Below, one piece after another: positions 8,528-16,578 of a stretch of DNA of 64,000 bases. Positions within the stretch are counted from its first letter, which is position 1. Every line of letters begins with the position of its first letter. The stretch is from Leadbetterella sp964563435 (GTDB lineage: Bacteria > Bacteroidota > Bacteroidia > Cytophagales > Spirosomataceae): positions 1-64,000 of the forward strand of contig CAZLXI010000018.1 in the NCBI GenBank assembly GCA_964563435.1, in the 5' to 3' direction. A model generated the notes under the pieces. That model was given only the letters and a program-made list of their open reading frames with translations, had not been told where the DNA came from and ran no database searches. The position numbers and the translations under genes were made by a program.

Positions 8528-9265
8528 ATGCCAGTTACCACAACAGGATCGTACAACGATCTAGACATCCGCGACGCGGTAATCGAGGGGGGCGGGAGTG
8601 TCCCCAGCGCCTTTTCATGGGAAGACCTTGTAGACGCCGCCGATTGGTCGAAGTTTCACCCTTCATACCTCGACGGCGCGACAAGCAAAGCGGAAATTGT
8701 CCATGACGGACAGTTTCGCGGGTATCCGTACTCATCGCCTTGCCCGAATCCGATCTTTATGGTAACATATCATTCCCACAGCGTTTCTGCTCTGACGGTA
8801 GACTACATTTTAACAGTTACTAACGTGGGTACCAGAGACTATTATCTTTCCTTTAGCGGAGCAAGTGCAAGTGTTATTAGCGACGATGGACTCGGTAGTA
8901 TCAGGATCCGGAAAAATATGACTGACAGCCTTTGGGTTAATATCTATTTTGAACCGGGCGGCGCTTGTGGAATGAGCGAAACTACTAGCCAATCAATCAC
9001 CCCGATGCAAGGAATGATAGGCCGGCCAGGCTCGCCTGATCCAGCAGTTGTAACCCAAAATAAATATTGTGTCGATGGCGGCAATCCGAGCGATTATGCT
9101 CTATTGACGAGTTCCGCGCCATCCGGCGGTACCCCTGTTTGGAACGACGGTAGGGTTGGTAGTTCGATGGGTATACTATTCCGGAATGGTTCCTTCTGGG
9201 CTTGGGTGATAAATAGCAGTGGGGCTTCCTCGCAATCTGTAACATTGACTGTGGGTATTTGTTGA
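8528..9265 (+). CDS. Beta-rich putative tail or adhesin protein, 245 aa
   Basis: There is no signal peptide. The N-terminus has a DLDIRDAV/SAFSWEDLV segment ending in a QFRGYP motif, as seen at the start of many Bacteroidota phage fibre and structural proteins. The rest is rich in Ser, Gly, Thr and aromatic residues with alternating hydrophobic strands (YILTVTNVGTRDYYLSFSG, FWAWVINSSGASSQSVTLTV), which predicts a beta-sandwich. It directly precedes the tape measure gene with a 36-bp gap. A tail tube, tip or receptor-binding protein is the best inference; a non-virion adhesin is possible. Confidence 0.55.
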   Translation: MPVTTTGSYNDLDIRDAVIEGGGSVPSAFSWEDLVDAADWSKFHPSYLDGATSKAEIVHDGQFRGYPYSSPCPNPIFMVTYHSHSVSALTVDYILTVTNVGTRDYYLSFSGASASVISDDGLGSIRIRKNMTDSLWVNIYFEPGGACGMSETTSQSITPMQGMIGRPGSPDPAVVTQNKYCVDGGNPSDYALLTSSAPSGGTPVWNDGRVGSSMGILFRNGSFWAWVINSSGASSQSVTLTVGIC

Positions 9266-9270
9266 TACCC
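9253..9270 (+). repeat. Hairpin over the stop codon of the beta-rich gene
   Basis: GGGTAT (9253-9258) pairs with ATACCC (9265-9270), and the stop codon TGA (9263-9265) lies at the loop edge. There is no T run, so it is not a normal terminator. It may limit expression of the tape measure gene or protect the upstream mRNA. Confidence 0.45.
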
Positions 9271-9301
9271 GCAGTCCTCAAATTTAAAACGCACAACGAA
9301 A

Positions 9302-12300
9302 ATGACTGAAGACTCAACTGGAGGTATATACTTCCAAATTCGTCTAGATAATGGTAAGCTAAAGGCTGACGCTGCCGAAGCCCAGAAAGTAATCAAAGGT
9401 GTCGGGAGTACTGTTGTATCCGAGGGCGCAAAGCTAAACGCATTCGAACAGGGTTTCAGCCGAGTAAAGATCGAACTTGATGCGTTAGGTGCCTCCGCAA
9501 TGAAAAGCGGATCGGGAATAAATAAGTTCTTTCATGACCTCCTCCAAAGTATCTCTAACCAGAAAGGTATCATTAGGGCGATGGAGGCCGATTTTAAAGA
9601 GTTTAACAAGCAGGTGGAGGCCACTGCTCCGGGACAGGTTAAGCAGGGTTTGATGAAGGAAAGTGCAGCGCTCCGGAGTGAACTCGATGCAGAACGGGGA
9701 GCCTTAGCGGCTTTGGAGGAGGCAGCAAAAAAGATGAACTCCGGATATTCAGACCTTACCCGGCAATTGCGTACATTACAGGCCGAAATGATCAGGCTGG
9801 AACAAGCCGGGCAGCGGGATACTACACAGTTTCGGGAGTTGGAAGCGGAGGCGTCAAGATTGAGTAATTCTATTTCAGGTATTCAAAAGACTGTTCGTGA
9901 CGCAGCAAATTCGGGCGCAGCGTTTAAAGGGTTGTCAGAGGGTATCCGCGGTGTGGCTGGGGCGTTCGCGGCAGGTACAGGTTTCTTGTCTTTATTTGCG
10001 TCAGAGAACGAAAACCTCCAGCGCATTCAGGTACGTCTCCAGTCCGCTATGGCCATGACAATGGGACTCCAAGAGCTAAGCAATACGTTAGACAAAAAAT
10101 CCACCTTCCAGACTGTCACATTGTCGGCCGCAAAAACCGCTTACACTGCCGTGTTAACCCGTCTTACGGCTGCTTTGGGAGGCTCTGCTATAGCGGCAAA
10201 GGCTCTGATGGGTACCTTGACATTAGGTCTTTCCGTAGCCATTGGTGCGGCTGTAGCGGCTTGGGATAGGTATACGGCTAAGCAGGAAGAAGCAAACAGG
10301 AAATTGCAGGAGCGGTTTGACCTGGAAAGGGATGCCCTGGAAATAATGTACAAAACCCAGCTTGCGATTGATGCGCAAACGGAATCGATCCGAAAGTTTA
10401 ACGGAACCAAAGACCAGGAAAAGAAGAAGGTAAAAGAATTGAACGAAAGTTACGGGGAGACGTTCGGCTACTTCAAGACCTTAGATCAGTGGTATAACAC
10501 ACTGATTAGTAGGGGCGGCGCCTATGTACAGTCTTTGTATTTGCAGGCAAAGGCTCAGGCATTACTAAGCAAAGCAGTCGACTCGGAGGTGTTAGCCCAG
10601 GAAGCGCAGAACACGCCGGCCGCAAACTACAGCGACTTTGGTAAGCGTCTCGGAATGAGATTGCAGGGTAAAAGAATCACCCCGGAGCAGCAGGCTGCGC
10701 AATCAAAGAAAGAGGCCGTATTGATAGCGAAAACCGAAGCGAAAGCCTACCGGGATCAGTGGCAGGCCACTATGACCGAGCTTGAAAAGCTGAATTCGTC
10801 TTTTGATTTTGGTGGCTTTTCAAGTCCAGGCAAGGGCAGCAAGACAAAGGCTGATGATCCGTTTTTAACCCTCTTAGATGACCGGAAAAAGCAGTATGAG
10901 GAATATGCTAAATGGGTAAACGCCACTGATGGCGACATAAACGCAAACGCCGGGAAGCAGTTCAAAAAGCTCCTATCCGAAGGTGATAGCTGGATAGATT
11001 ATCTGCAAAAGACCCGGACGAACCTCCAAGTGAAATTGATAGAATCGCCAGATAATGGTGAGTACATTAAGCAGCTTGCAACCGTTCGTAATCAGCTTGC
11101 AGAAGCCCAGGGCGAGACCGTAATGGGTGGGTACGAAGCAACGATAAATAATATCCTGAATGCTACCGAAGTATCGGTTAAAGACAAGATCGCAGAGATT
11201 GAAAGGCTCCGGAATAATATCGTGGACGATGATCCCCTGAAAAAGGAAAAGGTGCAATTGTTAGATACCGAATCTGATAAGCTGAACGCCGACCTCGTTA
11301 AGCAACAAAGGGAAGACCTCCAGAAGCTATTACAGGAACATATCGGATTTGTGGAACAACGTTTGAAGCTGGAAGAACAGTTAAATAATGACCTTTCTAT
11401 CCTCGAGTCCAAAAGAGCCAAGGCGACTACCGAGGCCGACAAGAACGCTCTTACAGCGGTTATTGCCAACCGGAGAAAAGCCTATAATAGTGACCTGTCA
11501 AAAATCATAGAGGCCGAGGGTAAGAGTGAACTAAAAACCATTCTGAAAGTCTCCGAAGCGAACGAAAAAGCAATTTCTGCAAAGCGTTTCAAGTGGGAAG
11601 CTGACCGCCAAAAAGCCCTATTAGAAGCGAAAAAGGAGGGATTTGAGAAGGAACTGGAATACTATGAGAAAATCCAGGCAGCAGCCCCGACCGAAGAGAA
11701 CGCGGATACAATTGAAAAACTCAAAAATAAGATTGCCGAACTGAATAAAGAGTTGGGTAATATCCCCGCCGAAAAGACCAAAGAACTGGTAAGCAACTTA
11801 CAGGGCGTAATGGGTGCGCTTTCCGGACTTGATGGGGAAATCGGAGAAGCGGCGGCAAGTATCGGTAAGGCCATTGATTCGATTGTAAAAAGTTCGCAGG
11901 AGGGTAGCAAGAAATCGGGCGGCTCCTGGGCGGCGGTTGCCAGTGGCGTAGTTGACTTAATTAACTTGGCAGTCACTGCCTCGAAAAAAAGAAAACAGGC
12001 AGAACGGGAGCATATGCTGGAGCAAATAGCCTTCGCACGAGAATATGCACTTGCCCTGAATGATCAGTTACGCCTGCAGGGAGAGCTTTCCGGTGGCGGG
12101 TTTATCAGGGATTACGGAGCGGAAATTGAATCTGCTTATGCCGCAATGACCGATGCTACCACCAAGTACAATGCCGCAATGGACAAACTGGCAGAGGGGC
12201 GAGCCAAGACAGACCGGAAGGATGTGATAGACGGTAATGCGGTTCTCAAAGGTGCCGCTATTGGGGTTGCTATAGGTACGGCTATCCCCGGCATAGGTAA

Positions 12301-13201
12301 TGCCATTGGCGCGGTTGTGGGTGGGGTTGTTGGTGGTATTGTCGGTCTCTTTTCAAAGAAAAGTAAGGATATATTCGGGGGATTACTCCAGACATACCCT
12401 GACTTGATTGATGCGAATGGTGACCTCAATACCTCACTCGCCGAAACGCTTATTACCACCAACCAGGTGGACGACAAGACCAAAGAGTTACTAACGGACA
12501 CAATCGAATGGCAGGGTGCCATAGACGAAGCACGGGAGGCCGTTGGTGATATCGTGCTAGAGCTGGCCGGTGATCTGGGCAACAGTATCCATAACGCTTT
12601 GAAAGAGGCATTTGAAGCCGGGGAAGAAGCTGGTACACGGATGTTTGATGCGCTAAACCAATCTTTGGGTGACTTTATCGATAACCTGATCTTTTCGGCG
12701 GTATTCTCAGACTACTTTACAGGTTTCCGGGAAGAGCTAGAGAAAGCCATACTGATCCCGAACCCGGATCAACGGCAAGCGGCGATAATGGATGTGTATG
12801 ACTCGTTTTACGATGGGCTGCCGAGCAAAGAACAGATTTATAACGAATCCAAAAAACTGGCCCAGCAAGCGGCCGAGGAAAGGGGTTTGAGCCTCTGGAA
12901 CGGTAACAGCAGCGACACCCGAACCGGAATGAGCAAAGGTATCGCCGGATTAACGCAAGATCAGGGAGATGAGCTAAATGGGCGGTTTACTGCAATACAA
13001 GGGCATACTTTTGCCTCAATGAATAGTCTTTCCGAAATACGGATAGATATGGCGGCGGTTCATGCCAATACTGCGGCCCAATTGAGGCATCTTGCAAATA
13101 TCGATACGAACACAAGCAGGCTCGCAGCGATTGAAAGTAGTATGGCTCGTATGTCTGGCAATATCGAGGTTATAGTAGACCGGGGGGTAAAAATGCTATA
13201 G
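9302..13201 (+). CDS. Phage tail tape measure protein
   Basis: The 1299-aa protein has the usual tape measure pattern. A short structured N-terminus (YFQIRLDNGKLKADA) is followed by long alpha-helical and coiled-coil stretches rich in Lys, Glu, Ala and Gln. Two glycine/alanine-rich hydrophobic segments can enter a membrane, at about residues 295-325 and 980-1015 (AAIGVAIGTAIPGIGNAI then VVGGVVGGIVGLF). In tailed phages this protein sets tail length and helps DNA cross the inner membrane. By the known rule of roughly 0.15 nm per residue it would correspond to a tail near 190 nm, which is an estimate. It is the only clear virion gene of the element, with no head genes around it. Confidence 0.88.
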   Translation: MTEDSTGGIYFQIRLDNGKLKADAAEAQKVIKGVGSTVVSEGAKLNAFEQGFSRVKIELDALGASAMKSGSGINKFFHDLLQSISNQKGIIRAMEADFKEFNKQVEATAPGQVKQGLMKESAALRSELDAERGALAALEEAAKKMNSGYSDLTRQLRTLQAEMIRLEQAGQRDTTQFRELEAEASRLSNSISGIQKTVRDAANSGAAFKGLSEGIRGVAGAFAAGTGFLSLFASENENLQRIQVRLQSAMAMTMGLQELSNTLDKKSTFQTVTLSAAKTAYTAVLTRLTAALGGSAIAAKALMGTLTLGLSVAIGAAVAAWDRYTAKQEEANRKLQERFDLERDALEIMYKTQLAIDAQTESIRKFNGTKDQEKKKVKELNESYGETFGYFKTLDQWYNTLISRGGAYVQSLYLQAKAQALLSKAVDSEVLAQEAQNTPAANYSDFGKRLGMRLQGKRITPEQQAAQSKKEAVLIAKTEAKAYRDQWQATMTELEKLNSSFDFGGFSSPGKGSKTKADDPFLTLLDDRKKQYEEYAKWVNATDGDINANAGKQFKKLLSEGDSWIDYLQKTRTNLQVKLIESPDNGEYIKQLATVRNQLAEAQGETVMGGYEATINNILNATEVSVKDKIAEIERLRNNIVDDDPLKKEKVQLLDTESDKLNADLVKQQREDLQKLLQEHIGFVEQRLKLEEQLNNDLSILESKRAKATTEADKNALTAVIANRRKAYNSDLSKIIEAEGKSELKTILKVSEANEKAISAKRFKWEADRQKALLEAKKEGFEKELEYYEKIQAAAPTEENADTIEKLKNKIAELNKELGNIPAEKTKELVSNLQGVMGALSGLDGEIGEAAASIGKAIDSIVKSSQEGSKKSGGSWAAVASGVVDLINLAVTASKKRKQAEREHMLEQIAFAREYALALNDQLRLQGELSGGGFIRDYGAEIESAYAAMTDATTKYNAAMDKLAEGRAKTDRKDVIDGNAVLKGAAIGVAIGTAIPGIGNAIGAVVGGVVGGIVGLFSKKSKDIFGGLLQTYPDLIDANGDLNTSLAETLITTNQVDDKTKELLTDTIEWQGAIDEAREAVGDIVLELAGDLGNSIHNALKEAFEAGEEAGTRMFDALNQSLGDFIDNLIFSAVFSDYFTGFREELEKAILIPNPDQRQAAIMDVYDSFYDGLPSKEQIYNESKKLAQQAAEERGLSLWNGNSSDTRTGMSKGIAGLTQDQGDELNGRFTAIQGHTFASMNSLSEIRIDMAAVHANTAAQLRHLANIDTNTSRLAAIESSMARMSGNIEVIVDRGVKML

Positions 13202-13205
13202 GTCT

Positions 13206-13254
13206 GCCGGGTTTTCGGCTGACGTGGATGGGGTAGTTAATAGCTACCTCCATC
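13206..13254 (+). repeat. Hairpins after the tape measure gene, including a GGGG/CCTC-family member
   Basis: GCCG (13206-13209) pairs with CGGC (13216-13219). A second, stronger hairpin pairs GATGGGGTAG (13227-13236) with CTACCTCCATC (13244-13254), with one bulged T. The GGGGT/ACCTC pairing is shared with the hairpins at 13680, 20524 and 20553. The rest of the gap to 13450 holds no convincing gene. Confidence 0.65.
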
Positions 13255-13385
13255 CTCATTAGATGTAAACAGATAACAAAAGTGAGTTTCGGGAGTCTAT
13301 TAATAAAGAGAAAAATGCAGAATTCGCAGACCTATTAAAAAGGGATGAAAAGCGGCTTTGATAGTACACCTTTTTTATTTTACCA

Positions 13386-13419
13386 TTGCACTAAATTTAT
13401 TATTACTTGTATATATTTG
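13386..13419 (+). promoter_or_regulatory. Predicted promoter of the 72-aa gene
   Basis: TTG at 13386-13388 and TATATTTG at 13412-13419 (exact TAnnTTTG) are 23 bp apart, and the ATG at 13451 follows 31 bp downstream. Confidence 0.5.
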
Positions 13420-13450
13420 ACAATTGATAAACCTTAAATAACAAATCATT

Positions 13451-13669
13451 ATGGCTAAATCATTAAGTTCAGGCGAGGAAATAATAGCTTTAAAGCTACA
13501 AGTTTCAGTTTTAACCAAAACTATTAGTGAAATTTCCAAAAAGAATCCAAGTATTAACTTCCCTAGTCAGACCGAAATTCAAAAATACAAGGAAGAATCT
13601 AAAGTCGAATTAGAAAAAGAGTTTGAAGGATCGTCAGAGGCTTTAATTAACATTATAAAGAGCCTTTAG
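13451..13669 (+). CDS. Small coiled-coil hypothetical protein, 72 aa
   Basis: The protein is fully helical with heptad-like hydrophobic spacing (EEIIALKLQVSVLTKTISEISKK and KYKEESKVELEKEF). It has its own predicted promoter and stands alone between the tape measure gene and the convergent toxin-antitoxin-chaperone operon. It shares a strong hairpin terminator with that operon. Function unknown. Confidence 0.55.
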   Translation: MAKSLSSGEEIIALKLQVSVLTKTISEISKKNPSINFPSQTEIQKYKEESKVELEKEFEGSSEALINIIKSL

Positions 13670-13679
13670 GCAAAGAGAG

Positions 13680-13706
13680 AAGGGGGTGGCTTCAAAACAC
13701 CTCCTT
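13680..13706. terminator. Hairpin between convergent genes, GGGG/CCTC family
   Basis: AAGGGGGTG (13680-13688) pairs with CACCTCCTT (13698-13706) across a 9-nt loop, with one G.T wobble. It sits between the stop codons of the 72-aa gene and the SecB-like gene, so it can act on both transcripts. It differs at only two positions from the 27-bp hairpin core at 20453-20479. Confidence 0.65.
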
Positions 13707-13707
13707 A

Positions 13708-14178
13708 CTATTCTTGTACTTTATCTAATTCTTGTTTTTTCTTTTGGATTAGCTCTTTAACATCAATCAAAGGGAAAACCTGGCCTTGAAGCGGGGTACC
13801 GCGAAGTTTTTCGTATAGGATTCCACGAACTGTACCAGCTACAATGGTTATCAAATTGGATACCACTGCATCAGGGATTTCAAAATCATCCTCCTTTTTT
13901 GTAATAACTTCGCTTAGAGGTGTAATATGAAACTTCATTAGTACCTTTAATTCTCCAAGCAAGGCATTAAGGTCCGTGTTTTTTAACTTGACCGTTATTT
14001 CAATTGCCACCTCGCTAGATTCTTCTAATACCGTAAAATTAATATTAGATTGATATTCAATTAAGTCCTCTTTATCCGCCTCAAATCCCTCGATATCATA
14101 TTGAGAGAATTTTAATACATTTAAAGAAGATATACGCATTTGAAATGTCACCTCTTTAATTTTATTTTCCATTTTCAT
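13708..14178 (-). CDS. SecB-like chaperone of a toxin-antitoxin-chaperone operon
   Basis: The 156-aa protein is a SecB-family chaperone by its pattern: an amphipathic beta-rich N-terminal half (EVTFQMRISSLNVLKFS, SNINFTVLEESSEVAIEI), then FEIPDAVVSNLITIVAGTV, then RGILYEKLRGTPLQGQV and the C-terminal PLIDVKELI. The length matches SecB. It overlaps the HTH antitoxin gene by 4 nt (14175-14178). In TAC systems such as HigBA1-SecB of Mycobacterium, the chaperone binds the antitoxin C-terminus and protects it from degradation. I infer the same role here instead of general protein export. Confidence 0.75.
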   Translation of the reverse strand: MKMENKIKEVTFQMRISSLNVLKFSQYDIEGFEADKEDLIEYQSNINFTVLEESSEVAIEITVKLKNTDLNALLGELKVLMKFHITPLSEVITKKEDDFEIPDAVVSNLITIVAGTVRGILYEKLRGTPLQGQVFPLIDVKELIQKKKQELDKVQE

Positions 14179-14615
14179 AAACTTTCTACTTCTTCATTAA
14201 TCATACAAATAGCTGATTTTCTATTATTTGTAAACGAAAAATGAGACTGGCTTTTGTTTAATAAAATCACTTTAACAGTAGTAATATTTAAACTAAAATT
14301 GTTCTTCTCCTGCAACCTATGCAAGTTTGATTCTTCGTCTTCTAAGTAAATATTAAAACCGTATTTTACAGAGAACGCCCTCTCGAACTTATTCAAGAAA
14401 GAGACATTTACACTTTTTACACCCGACATTAACTGACTAATATATGATTCCGAAAAGCCTAAAGAATTTGCTAAGTCTTTATTGGATAGTTTTTTGTAGT
14501 CGAGGAAATTGTCGATCTCTTTCATTATTCGCAGACTTACCAAAGACTCGTCGATTTTTTCTCGGTTTTTTTCAACGTAAGATTGAATTGAAAAACTTTG
14601 CATTGTCTCCTTCAT
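14175..14615 (-). CDS. HigA-like XRE antitoxin with C-terminal extension
   Basis: Residues about 30-85 form an XRE helix-turn-helix (KEIDNFLDYKKLSNKDLA, SLGFSESYISQLMSG, FLNKFERAFS). The last 50 residues go beyond the HTH and include an aggregation-prone hydrophobic stretch (LNITTVKVILLNKS). In chaperone-controlled systems this is where the chaperone addiction (ChAD) segment lies, so this tail is the likely SecB-binding site. The gene overlaps the toxin gene by 4 nt and the chaperone gene by 4 nt, in the order toxin-antitoxin-chaperone. It should repress the promoter at 15024-15054. Confidence 0.75.
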   Translation of the reverse strand: MKETMQSFSIQSYVEKNREKIDESLVSLRIMKEIDNFLDYKKLSNKDLANSLGFSESYISQLMSGVKSVNVSFLNKFERAFSVKYGFNIYLEDEESNLHRLQEKNNFSLNITTVKVILLNKSQSHFSFTNNRKSAICMINEEVESL

Positions 14616-15001
14616 AATTTTACTATTTCAATTTCTATTTTTTTTATTGTATCTATGGTGTCGTTGAGTTTTTTATCATTTTTTTGAGTTTCCTTTTTTG
14701 CGTGGCGGTATATAAATAGCTCTCTATATCCATCATTACTACTTCTTTGCAGTGTGTATAATCTGTGCTGGTCAACCTTGATAGCATAAACAGAACCTAT
14801 AGGAAAGCTCCCTTCGAGATTATATTGAGATTTATTAGCGGCTTTTACTTTGACAGCTTCAATCACTAAAATGAATTTTTTCTTTAAAGTTTCATTTCTA
14901 TTTATTTCAGTAAACTTCTTAGTTAATTCATAATTGCTTTGGTTGAGATAAACTCTAAATTTGTTTTTAATGCATTCAAGAATTAAATAAAAGTTTTCCA
15001 A
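14612..15001 (-). CDS. HigB/RelE-like toxin of the TAC operon
   Basis: The 129-aa protein is small and basic. Its C-terminal half follows the RelE/HigB fold pattern: a beta-strand with conserved Arg (KVDQHRLYTLQRSSN), a following strand ELFIYRHAKKETQKN that matches the family's typical KKTQ signature, and a last helix (KLNDTIDTIKKIEI). Toxins of this type cut mRNA on the ribosome. It is first in a three-gene operon with 4-nt overlaps, upstream of a HigA-like antitoxin, which is the HigBA order. Catalytic residues cannot be fixed without alignment. Confidence 0.65.
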   Translation of the reverse strand: MENFYLILECIKNKFRVYLNQSNYELTKKFTEINRNETLKKKFILVIEAVKVKAANKSQYNLEGSFPIGSVYAIKVDQHRLYTLQRSSNDGYRELFIYRHAKKETQKNDKKLNDTIDTIKKIEIEIVKL

Positions 15002-15023
15002 GACTTAAGCTATTAGTAAAGTA

Positions 15024-15054
15024 CAAAATTACAGTGTATTTTTTCACAAAACAA
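15024..15054 (-). promoter_or_regulatory. Predicted promoter of the TAC operon
   Basis: On the minus strand TTG (15054-15052), 20 bp, then TAATTTTG (15031-15024) fit the Bacteroidota promoter exactly. The ATG of the toxin gene (15001) lies 22 bp downstream. Confidence 0.6.
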
Positions 15055-15135
15055 ATTTAATTAAGCAATAGGTTAATTTTCTATAAGAGACTGCCCACTC
15101 CCCTTTACCTTCCCCGCATCTAATGGCTAATAAGA

Positions 15136-15161
15136 GGGGCAAATCGCCTCCCACTTTTTTT
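15136..15161 (+). terminator. Orphan plus-strand terminator-like hairpin
   Basis: GGGGC (15136-15140) pairs with GCCTC (15146-15150) over a 5-nt loop and is followed by a run of seven T (15154-15160). It reads rightward although all nearby genes read leftward. The rest of 15002-15250 shows no gene. Confidence 0.4.
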
Positions 15162-15250
15162 GTCTGAAGGCACCATCCAATAAAAGTTTGGTGACATCTA
15201 TGATCACTAAACACTTATCTTCATGCACAACCCTATTTTGTATTAAATCA

Positions 15251-15793
15251 CTAGTAAGACTCTCCGCAAGTTGGGTAGTGCAGTACCTTGCCCATAGGCT
15301 TAAAAGGAATATTTACAAAACTACCCACCAGTAGTTCATTTCTCGAAGTAAGATAATCCTCCCCATGAATCTCAGATGAAGGTGCCAGGCTTCTTTTAAC
15401 CGGGATATCAATAGTTTTAAAGCAATTAAACCGTGAATCGTGTTCAAGTATTAACTCTTCCCGGATCACGATAGGGCCAAAACTATCTATAGTTAACTCT
15501 GAACCATCTAAAAGCGTCAAGCTTTCAATCTCTTTGAGGTTAAAACAATTGATAATACAATTGCCGCTTTCGATTTTAAGAAGTTTTATTGAGGCTAAAG
15601 GAGTCGTGAATGAAGCCCCATTCTTTAATATTATTTCGTTGGGAAGTGTTGTTAAACGATACGCTACGACACTAACACTGTCAATAATTAAACAATCTGT
15701 TTCAAACGATTTAACATCTGTTTGAAGACTTAATAAACCGGAGTCGTCTATAACTCCCTTGTATTTCAAATCAATAATCATCCCCTCTACCAT
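15251..15793 (-). CDS. Hypothetical repeat-strand protein, 180 aa
   Basis: The protein consists of short hydrophobic strands at roughly regular spacing (LIIDSVSVVAYRLT, EIILKNGASF, IKLLKIESGNCIIN, ESLTLLDGSELTI, GPIVIREELILEHDS). This suggests a beta-helix or solenoid fold. There is no signal peptide. The start could be ATG 15793 or 15781. It lies in the leftward cargo block between the TAC operon and the HD hydrolase. I do not recognise a family; an immunity or scaffold role would be a guess. Confidence 0.5.
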   Translation of the reverse strand: MVEGMIIDLKYKGVIDDSGLLSLQTDVKSFETDCLIIDSVSVVAYRLTTLPNEIILKNGASFTTPLASIKLLKIESGNCIINCFNLKEIESLTLLDGSELTIDSFGPIVIREELILEHDSRFNCFKTIDIPVKRSLAPSSEIHGEDYLTSRNELLVGSFVNIPFKPMGKVLHYPTCGESY

Positions 15794-15849
15794 TTCTCCT
15801 CTATTATATTACTAATGAAAAAAACAGAATTACGAGAACGTGAGTTCCC

Positions 15850-16278
15850 TCACCCCTTCAATAGCTTGTAGGCTGTATGGTATTTTTTTAACCTTCGCAG
15901 GTCTTCTTCTTCAACTTCGGAAAGTCTTGTTAAATCCATATTGTCTTTAATATCAGCTATCTTAACCGAAATGGCTACCGGGTTCGTTTTTACCCGCTCG
16001 ATGAAATCAGAATAGGGTTCATTATCCTTCTTTGTAAGGCACTTTAAAGCATCGATAACTTCTTTTGAATAACCCAGGTCGTTTAACATTTCAAAAGTAT
16101 ATTCGGTATCTTCAACAAGGTCATGTAATATCGCAACTATTTTCGCTGTTTCTGATTCTACATTGGTCATCACCCGGAACAGATGTAAAGTATAAGGCTG
16201 CCCGGCTTTATCAAGTTGTTCTCTGTGTGCAAACATTGCTAAATTAATAGCCTCTTGGAGTGTTTTATTTTTCGTCAT
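15850..16278 (-). CDS. HD-domain phosphohydrolase of the RelA/SpoT type
   Basis: The 142-aa protein is a stand-alone HD domain. HREQLDKAGQPYTLHLFRVM holds the first metal-binding His, VAILHDLVEDTEYTFEML the HD motif with the following Glu-Asp, and VKIADIKDNMDL the last Asp. This is the arrangement of (p)ppGpp hydrolase domains and small alarmone hydrolases. It lacks a synthetase domain. It could degrade alarmones or related nucleotides during stress. It belongs to the leftward cargo block, 58 bp after the 74-aa gene. Actual substrate is unknown. Confidence 0.8.
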   Translation of the reverse strand: MTKNKTLQEAINLAMFAHREQLDKAGQPYTLHLFRVMTNVESETAKIVAILHDLVEDTEYTFEMLNDLGYSKEVIDALKCLTKKDNEPYSDFIERVKTNPVAISVKIADIKDNMDLTRLSEVEEEDLRRLKKYHTAYKLLKG

Positions 16279-16336
16279 ATTCTTATTTGATGGTTATTTG
16301 GTCTTACTAACCCAACGCGCCCACTTATGATTATAC

Positions 16337-16561
16337 TTATCGTTCAAAGAAGGGTATCGGCGTTTTGTCCCCGTTCTTTATAGCTTCATTTAGTTTTTTA
16401 GTTTGTTCGCGCATAATTTTATCAGCTTGTTTTCCGATAGCTTTTGATTCGGCTATTGAAATTTTGCCGTCTTTAAGATCATTAAATGTATCAAGCAGTA
16501 TTTTGCTAAGCTCCTGATTCGTCTTTACATTCTCAAAGTAGTTTTTCTCTGGCTTTTTCAT
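16337..16561 (-). CDS. Small hypothetical protein next to the ART gene, 74 aa
   Basis: The protein is helical and lysine-rich (LSKILLDTFNDLKDGKISIAE, QADKIMREQTKKLNEAIKNG). It starts 17 bp after the stop of the predicted ADP-ribosyltransferase gene and is very likely co-transcribed. The arrangement fits a small antidote, but no family is recognised. Confidence 0.5.
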   Translation of the reverse strand: MKKPEKNYFENVKTNQELSKILLDTFNDLKDGKISIAESKAIGKQADKIMREQTKKLNEAIKNGDKTPIPFFER

Positions 16562-16578
16562 CGGCTTCCTGTAAATTT

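Noticed and set aside
13268..13361. Short frame ending DLLKRDEKRL after the tape measure gene
   Set aside because: A stop directly precedes it and there is no start codon; at most a gene fragment.
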